64,000 nucleotides of DNA from Tilletiaria anomala UBC 951. Taxonomy: Eukaryota > Basidiomycota > Exobasidiomycetes > Georgefischeriales > Tilletiariaceae. The DNA lies in NCBI RefSeq assembly GCF_000711695.1, contig NW_013546967.1:1-64000 (forward strand). Direction: 5' to 3'. Position 1 is the stretch's first letter. Each line of letters starts with the position of its first letter. The notes under the pieces were generated by a model. That model saw only the letters and a program-made list of their open reading frames with translations, searched no databases and was not told the DNA's origin. This document shows positions 23,831-35,837 of the stretch, piece by piece. Made by a program: the position numbers and the translations under genes.

Positions 23831-25348
23831 ATGGACGAGCTGTAAGTGACATTGCGAACGTCATACTAACGCACCCGCACACCAAAGAGCTGATATTCCT
23901 CATGATGAAACTAAACAGTCGCAAGATACCGCCTGTCACGCGGACCATGCTCGGCCTAGCGTTAGGCATGACGCTCCCGTGCACGTTGAGCATCATGTCT
24001 CCATATCGCATTGCCCTCTACTGGCCACTCGTCTCACGACACCCCATCAGCGAGTTCTATCGCCTCTTTACAGCCTTCTTTTACGCGGGAAGGGGCATTT
24101 CCATGATTTTAGACATCTACTTTCTCTTTAGGAATGGGAATGACCTGGAAAGCAACAAATTCTTCCGAAAGACTAGCAATTACGTGTGGGCACTACTCCT
24201 TACAGCCACCATGATCCTGGTACTCAACTACCCACTGGGAAGTTTTTTTTTATGGAAGCCTTTACTAATGTCCTTGACTGTAAGTCAGAGGCCCCTCAAA
24301 GCTATGCAGTCGACCCTGGATATTGAAGCCATCCATACTACCATGCCCTTATCCTTTCAAGTACCTTTGGGCTCGTGCAAACCCTCATGCAAGGGTTTCC
24401 TTCTTCGGATTCTTCACCATCGTAGCATCGTATTTGCCTTATGTACAACTGGTGCTGGATCTAGTCGTCGGAAGCGTGGGTCTCGCAGTACAGTCGGCCA
24501 CCGGGTTGGTTGCAGCCTACCTCTACGAGCAACTCGCTGAAGCGACCCCCGCGGATGCAGCCCTACCCGTCCCTGCCTGGCTTCGACGGTTCACGTCCGA
24601 GCCGCCTGCATTCTTACAATATCTTCTTCCAGATAGCGTTGACCCAACACTTGGACCAGGATCAACACCAACGGGTGGCGCCGGACGACGCACCACATAC
24701 GGCAGCGCGTTTGCCCCACAAGGCCGATCTTTTGGCGACGCGCGCTCCGGTGGATCTGTCACTCCCGCTGGTGGAAGGACACTCAATAGCGCTTCTTCAT
24801 CTGCGATTGCAGGAGCCCGCTCATGGTTTGGCAGGGCACAAGGAGCGGTGACAGGTGTAGGTGGCACACAGGCTGCGCCGTCAAGAGAAGAGGTGCTTGC
24901 GGCAGCAGAGCGGCGACTTCGCGCTCGTGCGAACAATAGCATAATCGGACAACATCGCACCAGTGCTGCCGCTTCCTTATCTGCCGACACCATGAGAACC
25001 ACGAGGTCGAATGTGCCAGCCGGGCAGGACTCGACTAGCTCGGCGCTACCAGCTTCCAATCACACCTCCGAGGCGATCCGTCGAACAGCCGCATCAACTG
25101 CATCCTCTAGATCTAGCGTGAACGCGAAAAGCATCACCTTTGGCCAGCTTGCGGCTCGCGAAGAGCGCCAGCGGGCAGAGTCAGGTGCTGCAGACGAGGA
25201 AGATGCAAGCGGAAGCGGAGGACGCGTTGCGGAGCAGAGGAGGACAGGTTCCCGCGCGAACAGCAACCATGACGGCGATTCTTCTCCAGCCCGCACGGAT
25301 GAGAGCCCAAGGTACTCGTGGGGTCAAGGGAGGCGATTGGGAGAATAA
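23831..25348 (+). CDS. Derlin, ER-associated degradation rhomboid pseudoprotease
   Basis: Three exons, 23831-23841 (an 11-nt micro-exon), 23919-24279 and 24362-25348, give about 452 residues. The micro-exon encodes MDEL and splices in phase to RKIPPVTRTMLG, the classic Derlin N-terminus. Hydrophobic segments follow (LYWPLVSRHPISEFYRLFT, YVWALLLTATMILVL, FFGFFTIVASYLPYVQLVL). The catalytic Ser-His pair of active rhomboids is absent, as in all Derlins. Derlins form part of the channel that moves misfolded proteins out of the ER for degradation. The tail from residue ~190 is about 260 residues long, Ser/Ala/Arg-rich and probably disordered. It ends in SWGQGRRLGE, a match to the SHP box that binds Cdc48/p97. 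Confidence 0.95.
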
Positions 25349-25929
25349 GGCAAGCTTGGTTATGCAGGATGGCAATTGGCGATACTCATTTGCGCTTTTG
25401 TTTCCACAATGACCTGAACATTCATGCTTATGGGACCGCCCATCAAAAGTTCCCGAGCATCTCAGTCTTGAGGGAGACCTTCCAAGGAATGTTCGCTTCA
25501 GGTGCTATATCTGCGAGGGACTTTTCAGCAATTTAAAAATACAAATGCCGTTGAGACGAAGTGTCCTTGCAGGGAGTGACCTGTGTGAAGCCAATAGTGA
25601 AACCTGGAAAGGGACCCTGGACTTGGTCTTGCTGATAAAGCAGCACAACGGGGATATGGCACATGCTTCATGCTGCTCACTTGAATGATCTGCTTGCGGT
25701 ACCTGAAGAGAAAAGTGGCTGGTGTGCTCCAGTAAGCGAGCACGTTCAATGGGGGAACTTGTGACGTTATTTTTCACGACGATCCTGCCTGCACTTGAGT
25801 TTTTGACAGCTCCGTGCTTCTTGAACTGGTCTTTTCGCCCTCTTTCATTCTCTTCGCTGGTGCTTAGTTACGAATCAATTGTGACCCTAGCACCCTCACT
25901 GCCAAGGAAGAAAAGCTGGACCATTCGCC
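25349..25929. other. Intergenic
   Basis: About 580 nt. I see no gene. It holds the 3' end of Derlin and the promoter of the methyltransferase. Confidence 0.5.
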
Positions 25930-27417
25930 ATGGCTGGGAAGAGCAAGGAAGGCGGTGCCGACATCCTCGAAGGCCTCCTCAATGCCGAGCGTATCGGTGT
26001 GATGGATGGTGGATTTGTATGTTCGCATCGTTTTCCAGAAGATCAAATTGAATGGTCCATCTTGACGTTGCGTCTTCCCTGACATCCAGGCCACGCATCT
26101 CGAAGATGCTTTGCACCTCAGTACGCCTTCACCGCTCTGGTCAGCAGCCTTGCTCGATCCAACCTGCGAAGAAGCAGGCTGGAAGGGCCACGATGCAGTT
26201 CGTGCAACGCACCGTGCCTTTCTCGACGTCGGAGCCAGACTCATCGAGAGCGCCTCCTACCAAGCTTCGACACAATCTTTCCTGAAAAGCAAGCCTCCAA
26301 GAACATATACGGCAGCCGGGGCAGAAGAGCTCATGCGCCAGTCTGTCACGCTGGCCCATGAAGCGATCGCGTCTCACTCATCAAAGCAATCAGTGGAGAC
26401 GGCGACTTCCAAGACGCCACTGCTTACTCTCAGTCTTGGCCCATACGGGGCGATGCTAGAGGGAGGACGAGAATATAGTGGTGATTATGAAGGGGCAAGT
26501 GCAGACGCCGTCAGCCTCAGCAAGAAACTGCACACCTTCCAAATGAACCGCTTACAAGCGTATGCAGAAGTGAAGGACACCTGGGAGAAAATTGATCTGA
26601 TCGCATTCGAAACGCTTCCACGCCTTGACGAGGTAGGCGAGATTGGGCGAGCACTTCACGACATTGACGTTGAGCTCACAAGCAAAGGGCAACAACACAG
26701 GCCTCCGGCCTACTTCTCCTTCGTTTTTCCGGAGAACGCAAACGGAGAGGAGACAAATAAGCCCAACAACGACAATTTCCTTCCATTGCCCCCTGACATG
26801 AGTGCCGCCGCTAAACGCACAGGGGCGGACCCATCGCAACACCGCACGGTGCCGGCTCTTGTCGAATGCGTGAAGAGCCTCTGCGGTCAAGGCTGGCCCA
26901 TCCTTGGTCTCGGGATCAACTGCACGAAGCCCCATCTCATTCAAGGCATAGTGCGAGACCTCACCCAAGCGTTCGCGCAACAGAAAACGTCCAGCACGTT
27001 CGCCAGCAAGAGCGGCAAACCCGTGCTTTTCGTGAGTCCATTTGCACCCTTGTGAGCCCATTGATCACTTCGACTGACAGAGTTCCTATCTTGCACGGAC
27101 CTTTGAACTACAAGCTCTATCCCGACGGCGGCTTGACATGGGATGGGATTGCACGATGTTGGCGCAGTGGGGCACCAATGACAGCGGACAAGGCTACAGA
27201 AGTGAATAAGCCACATGCATCTTCACTATCGGAAGAGGAAACGTGGGCGCGCGATCTCTTTGCACTAACTCAAGAGCCTGGGGTGCTCAAGAATGTATGT
27301 GATTCTGGTGGCACAAGCGAGGCAGCATTTGATGCTGTGTGGCTTGGCGGTTGCTGCAAGGCCTCCACGGGGCATATTGCATCGCTTTCCAGGCTGGTCT
27401 ATCCGTCTCAAGGGTAA
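25930..27417 (+). CDS. Homocysteine S-methyltransferase
   Basis: Three exons, 25930-26016, 26090-27031 and 27115-27417, give about 443 residues. The enzyme transfers a methyl group from S-methylmethionine or S-adenosylmethionine to homocysteine, producing methionine (Mht1/Sam4 type). Supporting features are an N-terminal VMDGGF (barrel start), LWSAALL, DLIAFETLPRLDEV, and the zinc ligands: Cys in LGLGINCTKP and the paired Cys in LGGCCKASTGHI. Intron 2 ends in an AAG acceptor (ACTACAAG), chosen because it rejoins LF-LYPDGGLTWDG in frame; a nearer CAG at 27080 would break it. The protein is longer than bacterial forms because of an insert around residues 230-270 rich in Asn, Glu and Pro. Confidence 0.93.
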
Positions 27418-27484
27418 CACATGGTAGAATGGTATTGGCGGCGGCTTGCCGCGAAAAGAAACGTCTTGTAATAGAATACAAAGG

Positions 27485-29960
27485 TCACTTCTTGGCCTTT
27501 GCTTTGAACTTCTTCAAAGGGTCGTGCTTTCTCTTTGGTGCGGCAGCCTTGCGCTTGTCACCATGCTTGGGGACATAGCCGACTTTACGCTGACTTCTCG
27601 CTTTTGCACCTCCATTGGAAGGACCGGCCCCTGCTGCAGCTTGCTGCTGCAGCTGTTGTTGCTGCTGCTGCTTAAAGCCGGCGACACGCGGCATGAGGTA
27701 GTTCGGGACGTGCTTGAGGTGTCCTTGCACTTTCCCGTTCCCGAGCAATTTGCCACCTCCTTTTTCTGCAGTCTGCGCCTTGAGGTACTCTAAGTCCTTA
27801 GGATTGTCTTCCCAGTAGCTCTTGAGCTTTTCGCTGTTCAGCATCTCCCATTTCAGCTCCTTGACGCGCGCTTCCTTGATGGTCAACTTTGTGACGCTGC
27901 GCAAGGCATCTTCCATGCGATATCGGAAGGCCTCGATCTGCGCTCTGTCATATTTCCACTCTTCGATCTTGCTGGCCCCTGTTGCACCAGCATCAGCACC
28001 CTGGCTAGGATTTGCAGAGTACGCTTGCTGCACTTTGCGCCAGACCACCTCGTCGGTCGCGGCAGTCGGGCAGCAAAGGTGCTTCATAGATTTTCCGCCT
28101 GCACCCGTTGTTTTGCCAGCCAAGTCTTTCGGAACGACAAAGCTGAGCGCTGTGCCTGTGTTTCCTGCACGTGCCGTCCGGCCAACGCGATGCGTGTATG
28201 CCGTCAGCGATGTGGGTAAATCGAAATTGATAACGCAGGCCACTTGAAGGAAGTCGACACCGCGCGACACCGAATATTCGGCGTCTTTTGCTTGCCCTTT
28301 GCTGCTCTTCGATGACCTCAATTTTTTCTGCACTGCCTTAGCAGAATCATTGCGCTTTCGCTTTTTTCCTGCCAATTCTTCACCTGCATCCTCTTCTTCC
28401 GCCTCAATATCATCCTGCTCTTGCTCCTGCTCGCCGTCGTCCTCGTCGACTTGGGCGCACCCCTGCTCATCTGTAGCGATCATGATAGAAATTGCGTCCT
28501 TGTTGAATGCCTCTACCTTCTTCATTCTGCTGGTAAACGGCAGCTCCTGGTTGAGCACGGCGCTCTTGCTAATGCCGAATTGCTCGAGAAACAGTTTGAG
28601 TCTATACCCACGCTCGATTGAGTTGACAAAGATAAGTGTTTTGCCCCGGATGAGACGCAGCTTGATGATAATATAGAGCAACAAGAACTTGTCGACTTCG
28701 GAGAGGTGAAGGGAATATTGCAGCAGCTGGCCGCCACTTGACGTTGCCCCTCCTGCGGATGAGGCAAGAAGCGAGTCTTTCAAGTCGATGATGACAGGTT
28801 GCCGGAGAATGATCCTTTTCAACTTCTCAACATCCTTGTTGAGCGTAGCACTGACCAGGAAGCGTTGCACACCACCTTTGGCTTCTGCTTTGGTCCACCA
28901 ACCCGCTTCAAGCACTTCCTTGACAAAGCCCCCGGAGCCCTCACCTTCCTGCGCAGGTAAGAGATCATGGCCATAGGACAGCATGAGGTCCGCCTCGTCA
29001 ATGACAAGCGATTCGAGATTGCTCAGGTCGAGGCCCGAGCCCTTGGGTGCAGACCCGGAGCTAGTCGAGCGGAGGAAGTGCAGCAGCTTGGTCGGAGTCG
29101 AGACAATGATATCAGGTTGGCCATCCTGCAAGACCATACGCAGAACCTTGGAGCTGACATCCTTTGCAATGTTGAGCACCTCCATCTGAGCATCTCCACC
29201 GCTGCCAGAATCAGCATCTTCCCGAGCCTTGCCTTTGAGTCCGGAGCGGCGCAACTGCTGCTGATCGCCCTTGGAGGAGCCGTCGGCCAGCGTTTGAGAG
29301 ATGTGCGACGACAACTGAGGAGTGTTGGAGAAGGCTGTTGATGAGCGGCCACCACATGCTGCTGCCAAAGCACTAAGCTGGGCAGTGACTTGTTCGCTAA
29401 GCTCTCGGGTCGGGACGATGATCAACGCTCGTGTACACTTATATTCATCTGAAGTCGGTGAGAGAGACTGCGAGTAGCAATAATTACACCAGCCCATTAT
29501 GTGAGTAATCAGTTTAGAGGATTGAGCACACGAATGCAGTGACCACACTCACCCTTTTGGCGTCGAGGATCTTTTGCATCAGCGCAAGCCCGTAAGCGAG
29601 AGTTTTTCCGCTGCCAGTCCTCGAGCGCGCGAGAACATCTTTAATGCCCTTTTTTCCTATTCCAGGTGCGATCGTGGTATTGGTAGAAGATGCAGAAGGT
29701 CTCGAAGCGCCGAGTGCCACAGGGATTAGCTCGGCCTGGATCGGTGTCGGGTGAGCGAAACCGAGCGTTGAGAGACCGCGCAAAAGCCGTACATCGAGGA
29801 GGTGGGCAAAAGAGGAGAAGGTAGGCGCTTCAGAAGCTCCAGCCACAGGTTCAGTGACCTTGCCTTTCCCTTTAGACGACGATGTAAGTGTGACCACTTC
29901 AGGCGTTGGTGATAATCCCGCTCCATCTCCAGCCGGAGGTAAACCCGCTGGCGTTGCCAT
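27485..29960 (-). CDS. DBP9: DEAD-box ATP-dependent RNA helicase Dbp9 (DDX56)
   Basis: Two exons, 29553-29960 and 27485-29467, give about 796 residues. Dbp9 acts in the nucleolus in early 60S ribosomal-subunit assembly. Motifs appear in order: Q motif ([14 protein letters not shown]), Walker A ([10 protein letters not shown]), [21 protein letters not shown], and [13 protein letters not shown]. The IMIATDE motif is followed by an acidic-then-basic insert ([15 protein letters not shown], then KKRKRND), which is typical of Dbp9 rather than other DEAD proteins. The C-terminal part ([41 protein letters not shown]) is diagnostic for Dbp9/DDX56. The 85-nt intron uses GTGAGT and rejoins frame as [14 protein letters not shown]. 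The gene lies tail to tail with the methyltransferase, only 67 nt apart. Confidence 0.96.
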
Positions 29961-30607
29961 GGCTTTAGCTGTTCTATCCTAGCTCGTGTCTCTCCGGAAA
30001 ATCCAGCACTGGTAGTCGAAGGATGTGGAACTGTGCGAAGATGCCTGTCTTATACCAGAGATGCTCCCTGAATCCGTACGACAGTGAGACGATATGTTCC
30101 CGACAAGCTACCAAGCTGAGATACAACCATGTCGGAGTAAAGGAAGGCGCGCTCATCCTGTTTGAGAAACGAAAAATTGGCGGAACGAGTTTGAGAGTCC
30201 AGTATCATCAATGCTTACGTAACATCCGTCCACCATGAACAAAGCCCAATGCGGCTTGGTCTTGCGATCTCGCTATCGTGACTATGGGGGCAGCATCGAG
30301 CAACATACACCAAGGCCACTTGTGCGATAGCATCTTGGCAACATCTCAGCATCTCCAACCTCCGTCAGCCGCCAGGATCTGGCCCAGCCAAAATATACCG
30401 AGATTCGGCCACGAATAACGGGCTAGACTTCTGACTTTACAGGTCGGCTGTCTAGCGAGGTTCTATCATCGCAGCATCCACACTGTCCAGTAGGTCACGC
30501 GTCACGACTTTCAGCCTCACGCCTCACAATCGCACGACTGAGCCGCAAGCGAGGGCACACGAATTGCCACACACGCATACCCAACCGAAACAGCAAGCTG
30601 GGGCAAG
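29961..30607. other. Divergent promoter, DBP9 / UBC12
   Basis: About 650 nt between two divergent starts. No gene is seen. Confidence 0.5.
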
Positions 30608-31947
30608 ATGATTAAGGTGAGAAGCGTATGTTGCAGTCAGGCCAACAGGTGGCCGATCATCGGGAATTGTCTGGGCGCGACACTTTCGGGATGTCCAGGG
30701 TTGCGTAGGACACGCCACAGCAGGGTTTTCGCTCCTCCAGATGAAGGTTCGGGAAGCACCTGCTCACCCGACTGCAAAGATCTGCTACGGTCTGGAGCTT
30801 CGCAGTAGCTGCAAGCTCTTAGAGGTTTCATACCCCGCAATGAGTCTCAATTGAACGCATTTTCGGCAACTTCACCCACGGTTGGCCGCCATAATTCGGT
30901 GCATGAGAATGGACCTTGGAGCACAGCTGCACCGCGGACGTGGTCATGAGTTTCTCTCGACATTCCAGCCCCATTTAATTGGTCTGCGTCTGTTTCTAAC
31001 TGGGGCACATTCTCTGTGGTCGCTTCCTGCGCCATCGCAGCCATAATCGCTCCGTATTTGGCTGGCCCTTGGATCCCTTGTTCTTTCACGAGCACAGTGT
31101 TACTGAAGCCTCTTCTCGTTTGGACCGGTCTCGTTGTACCATCAGATCTGGTCGATGAAGAAGGAGGAGGAGGCGAGCAAGAAGAAGAAGCCACAAACGT
31201 CACCAGCACAATTGCGAGTGCAAAAGGGTAAGTCCGATTTTTCATCATCTGATTGAAGGTCGTCAAGGAGGTCATCCCCGATTCAATGATTTCTACCTTC
31301 ACACAGACATTACCGAGCTTGAGCTACCAAAGACAATGAAGACCGAGTTTCCAGATCCAAGTGATCTGCTTAACTTTCAGCTAACTATAGATCCAGACGA
31401 AGGTGAGTAGGTAACAGATTATCAAGCTGCTGCTGTTCTGGCCCCAATTTGCCAAGCCCATCTCAGCCTATCTCATTATCATCACAACTTCTTCACTAGG
31501 CATGTACAAAGGTGGCTCGTTTCGCTTCACATTCACGATCAACAACAACTATCCACACGAGCCGCCAAAGGTAAAATGCGTGCAGAAAGTCTACCACCCA
31601 AATCTAGATCTCGAAGGCAATGTGTGCCTCAACATCCTGCGTGAAGACTGGAAACCGGTGCTCAACCTGAACAGCGTCATGGTCGGCTTGCAATACCTGT
31701 TCCTCGAGCCGAATGCTGACGATCCGCTCAACAAGGAGGCGGCAGAGGATCTCAGGCGTGACAGGAAGGCTTTCGCCACGAACGTCAAAAAGACCCTTGC
31801 GGGTGATTCTTTCAGTGAGTTTGCCCTCAGCCACTGCCCACTAGGGGCACGCTGTCGTAAAGTTGAGAGGGCAGAAGTGGTGGCTGAACTTACTTCGCTC
31901 ATCTCACATCGCAAGAGGGCGTAACGTACGATCGCGTCGTCGCATAA
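30608..31947 (+). CDS. UBC12: Nedd8-conjugating enzyme Ubc12
   Basis: Five exons, 30608-30616, 31146-31227, 31307-31402, 31500-31814 and 31916-31947, give about 177 residues, the normal length for Ubc12. The first exon is only nine nt (ATG ATT AAG) and encodes MIK; spliced to exon 2 it gives [12 protein letters not shown], the Uba3-docking N-terminal peptide of Ubc12. The UBC fold follows: [29 protein letters not shown] includes the HPN motif and the catalytic cysteine, at about residue 108 in NVCLNIL. The last exon adds [10 protein letters not shown]. Ubc12 charges Nedd8 onto cullins and so activates cullin-RING ubiquitin ligases. The first intron is 529 nt, several times longer than any other in the window. 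Confidence 0.94.
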
Positions 31948-32314
31948 GCAAGTGTATTTGCAAAGCAGGCTTCAATCGCGTGTCGCCACAATCTAAATGT
32001 ACCGCTAAATACCATTCGCCCGATGCATCCATCCCATCCACTCCGAAAACCCGCAAAGCTCCTAGAAGAGGAGCTTTGCAACCTTGAGTCCCATGATCTC
32101 ACAGGCTCTGACTATTGAAGATAGCTTTGAAGAATATGCATTGCAAGTGGAGGTTTTTTCCTTGTTGCATGAATGTACTTGCAGAATGACATCGTGGAAG
32201 CAGATGAGTGGTGAATTGAATCGCGCTTCGTTGTCTTATAGCCAAACTCTACATGTTCTCTTGTTTACCCGAGAACAAGGCGCAGGACGTGCGCGCAAGC
32301 TGCTTGGCAAAAGA
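31948..32314. other. Convergent 3' interval
   Basis: About 370 nt between facing stop codons. No gene is seen. Confidence 0.5.
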
Positions 32315-32928
32315 TCAGGCAAAGGAGCGAGAAGCTGCGCTGCAAGCGCGCAGGGCATCGAGGTAATACTGGCATGCACTCATGTCGTTTCCGCTGGCAT
32401 CGAGGCAGCGCATCAATTCTGAGAGAAGCAGTAAGGTGGCAAGGGAAATAGGATATGTCAGTCATCAGGACTCGTAAAGGTGAGCGCCAGTGGCGTCTGA
32501 AATATTAAGCTGGGTCTTCGGAAAAACCCACCCTTTGACTGAGAATCGCAGCTTCCTTGCACCTGCTGAGCTTGCCCATAAGCACTTTGGGCGTTGTAGC
32601 CATCGTAACCGGCCGGCTGTTGCTGCTGCGGCTGCGCCTGCTCCGCCGGAGCGCTGCTTCCTCCGCCGCCGAAGAGCATACCACTGACGGCGTGTCCGAC
32701 GGTCGAGCCTACCGCAACACCAGCAGCTGTGGACGCCATGTTTGCGAACAGCCCAGGCTGCCGCGGCTGCTGCTGTGGTGCCTGCATCGGGTATGCGCCC
32801 TGCTGCGGCACGTGCTGGGGGTGCTGCGCTGGCTGCACGGGAGCGCTGGATTGCGAGGATGTGTGCATGCCCCGCGAGCCCGAGGGCGCGGAGCGCGAGC
32901 TGCCTGATGAGCGGGATGAGCGTGGCAT
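32315..32928 (-). CDS. MIX17: Mitochondrial twin-CX9C protein Mix17 (CHCHD2/10 family)
   Basis: Two exons, 32532-32928 and 32315-32418, give about 166 residues. The N-terminus is Arg/Ser-rich (MPRSSRSSGSSRSAPSGSRG), and a Gln/Pro-rich stretch follows. The signature hydrophobic core QPGLFANMASTAAGVAVGST is nearly identical across the family. The CHCH domain is split by the 113-nt intron: CDSQSK-ELMRC rebuilds an exact CX9C, and CQYYLDALRAC is the second. The protein is expected in the mitochondrial intermembrane space, imported by Mia40 and oxidised at its four cysteines. Human relatives affect cristae organisation and respiration. Reading through the intron would lose the second half of the fold. 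Confidence 0.94.
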
Positions 32929-33730
32929 GTTTGCTGATATCGAGATGTACCTTGATGTGGATTCACTGGTGAGTGCAGGGCAAACGTTCGTGGGGGTTAA
33001 AGAAGAAGTGAGGCGAAGGGCAAGTGAAGATGAGCAGTCGAAAGCTGTGGAAGAGAACGTGTCGTGTCCGCTGTCATGGGCAAAGGTGGTGGCAGCTTAC
33101 GTATAGGGTTGCGTCTTCAAGTCCCCTTTGCACCGAATCTCAAGCTAAACCACACAAACCGCACCAGGCTCCAGACTCCATCGTCCAGTCCACCAAGCGA
33201 CTAGCTCCGCAGTGTGCTGCTACAAACTCGCCACTTTCTGTGAGCCGTTCCTTCGAGCCTTCGAAGACGACCGGACCGTGAGCAACCGAGCTAGCCCGGC
33301 GTCCAAGAGATTTGCCGCCGTCGCCAAGGGCTTACTGAAGGAACATTGAGTGAAGCCTAATGGATCCACCATGCCGGCCCGAGCCGTCTCGTTGGATGAG
33401 CCAGCGGCCATGGCATCCCTGAACCCCTCATTCACGCCCATGCAAGTAGCAATTGACACCGAGTGCGATGACACAATTAAGGCAGGCTACAAACTGGCAC
33501 TTGATCTTCCAACGACGAAAGAAATTATCAAAGGCATGAGCCTTACTGAGAGCTACTTCTTCGCAACAGATCTGGTGTTGCTGCTCTGTCACCGTTGAAT
33601 CCGCAATAAGAACGACGGGCACCGTGTCTCCACCACCTGGCCCTCAAATCACTATCACCCAACTTAGATCCAGCCGGATCGGGCAGGAGCACTATCATTA
33701 GCACCACTAACAGCAACTTGCCGTACATTC
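32929..33730. other. Intergenic, MIX17 promoter
   Basis: About 800 nt. Short frames exist on both strands, for example a plus-strand frame at 33350-33598, but none has a recognisable feature. I see no supported gene. Confidence 0.4.
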
Positions 33731-35702
33731 ATGTCATCAAGCAATTTTCATCTACCGTCGCACGATATGAGTTCCTCCGGCTTTAGCACAGTGGAGGAAG
33801 ATGGTCATTCTCACCGACTGTAAGTCGCGGATTGCAAAGAGGAACTTCCGCTTGTCGCACCGGAAATTTCGGTTACAACAGCTCACTTATCAGCACATCG
33901 AAAGGCGCAGACGAAGGCATTTGACTGCTACGCCTAGTTTCAGCAGCTGGTTCGGACAACGGAGCCCATCGTGCCCATCGAGCACGCAGGTCTGCTGAAG
34001 GACGGGCCAAGGCTTGGGCTGTTGCGGCATATTTAAATATGGCAACGTGGGGCTCAAGGTCGAATTAAAACCTCGAAATACATGCGCTTACTGTGTCTGG
34101 CTTAAATGCTTCTATATGCCACAGATGATTTGATGCGATGGGCCTGAATGCGCACAAAATTGGTTCCAGTGGTCATGCGTCGTTCTGCATGGCTCTTTGT
34201 CTGACAGGTAAAATTGGTACTGCAAATTCTGTTGACCATTACGGTGGAGCGATTTCGGTATGCAGACACCACCGTTGGCACCAAAGGCACAGATGGGTCG
34301 ACGACACCCAACCGCTCGTGGACGAGGAGTTTCTAGAGGAGGATCTATTCGATTGAATAAGAGACTTAGATGAGGCCAGTGTGGTTTGGAATAAGGTGGA
34401 CGAGCTTCTTTCGACAGCTCGCAAGGCCTGGCGACAGAAAGTGCGTAAAGCAGGGGAGCGGATTCATATGCAATCCAAGGCAAGAGCCAAGGTGCAGCCG
34501 AACCTTCGCAGCTGCCCGCTAGCAAAGCCCACGCCAGGCAAACAGATTCTCATAAAGCTCGAGTCTTCAATATGAAGAAACGAAAATGAGCAACTCGCCA
34601 CCTGCTACGCCCAATAGGTCCACGCAACATGAGAAAGAGTGAACAGACACTTTGCACGGACGCCAGTGTATTTCCGCGCGAGAAGCGGCCAAAAACGAAA
34701 ACGACAAACATTTCATTTGCCGTTGCTGATACTTATGAGCTCAATTCGTTGGACGCATTCGCTCCATCGCCAAAGAGGAGACCAGGCCGACCTCCCAAGA
34801 ACGCTCTAAAGCCGCCAGCCACCTGACTGCGACCAAGACTGCAACTCCAAGCACGAAGCAACCATACGAATGCGTGGCGCGAAGAGCCGCGAGAAAGAGC
34901 GACGCTGCAGCCTTATTGGATGGCACTACCGCCCCTTACACGCCAGCAATTTCAATACTGAGCAAAGGCAGCAAAGCGAATGGGAAGCCTTCGACCCGCG
35001 CGCTCGGGGCTTTGACAGCAGGCCCATCGTCAAAATTCAAACCCGCACCAATGAACGAAAGTAGTTCTTTCCACCTAACTACGCATCTTCAGATGATAAG
35101 CAAAGACACGAGGGCTCCAACAAGCACAAACAAGCGCAAACGACAGGACACGCCCAGCGCCTCGACCAAAGCATGTCCTAAACTTGACGGCCTGCCTGCA
35201 TAAACCTTGACAAACAACCCATTTTTACGGGCTATTAGCCCCATGAATCGCGATCTTCAATTTGAAGACGCTTTGCTGCGCTCACCGTCCGTGCGAAATG
35301 ATCCCGGGGATGGGCCCCAGCACAAGCAGCATGCTCCGACTGCTGCGCACCCTCACGGTGGCCCTGGCGCGGGCTCCGCATTTCACGGTCTGCACGCTAG
35401 CGCGACTGGGACGATGGAATTGTGCGACCGTGCGCATGACCCCATGATGCTTATCCCGCGCATGGAGCTCTTGCATACTTGGGAAGGTTCGCATCACCGA
35501 TGCGTTGGGTACATATGTCCACCATGTTTCAGGCGACGCATTCACCGTGCGAAGCATCAGTGACCACGATGGCTATGTTGCGACTGTGATCGCTGCTCCC
35601 AGGCAACCACTTTATCCGCTTATTATCTACCAGCGGCTCTTGTTCGAGGTCTTCGAGCCCATCGCGTGTGAGCCTTCATGGTCGGCAATGGCTGCGACTT
35701 GA
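33731..35702 (+). pseudogene. Fragmented AT-hook coding sequence, possibly decaying gene(s)
   Basis: Several protein-like stretches lie in changing plus-strand frames. An ATG at 33731 opens a clean first exon (MSSSNFHLPSHDMSSSGFST) ending at a GTAAGT donor at 33820. Near 34290-34430 an acidic stretch (PLVDEEFLEEDLFD) is cut by a TGA and continues in the same frame as RDLDEASVVWNKVDELLST. At 34586 an ATG starts MSNSPPATPNRSTQHEKE, which shifts frame to NISFAVADTYELNSLDAF and an AT-hook (KRRPGRPPK), then shifts back at ~34810 to HLTATKTATPSTKQP, with no GT donor available between. A further frame change occurs near 35500. AT-hooks bind the minor groove of AT-rich DNA, so a chromatin role is likely for the ancestor. 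The alternatives are undetected introns, sequencing errors or two separate genes. Confidence 0.35.
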
Positions 35703-35837
35703 GAGATGGCTGTGGGAAAGCATCGAGGCATGTTTACTTGCATTCTAGGGGCACCAACACGGTCATGCAAATACAAATGATATACCACACTGCAAGTTGT
35801 ATCGCTCGAACAACAAATCCGCTTTATGAATACAGCC

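Noticed and set aside
27032-27080. Shorter second intron in the homocysteine methyltransferase ending at the CAG at 27080
   Set aside because: It would shift the frame and lose the conserved YPDGGLTWDG segment. The AAG acceptor at 27114 keeps it.
32800-35300. Possibility that the fragmented region is a transposon or viral remnant
   Set aside because: No transposase, reverse transcriptase, integrase or capsid-like motif and no terminal repeats were found. The recognisable part is an AT-hook, which suits a host gene.
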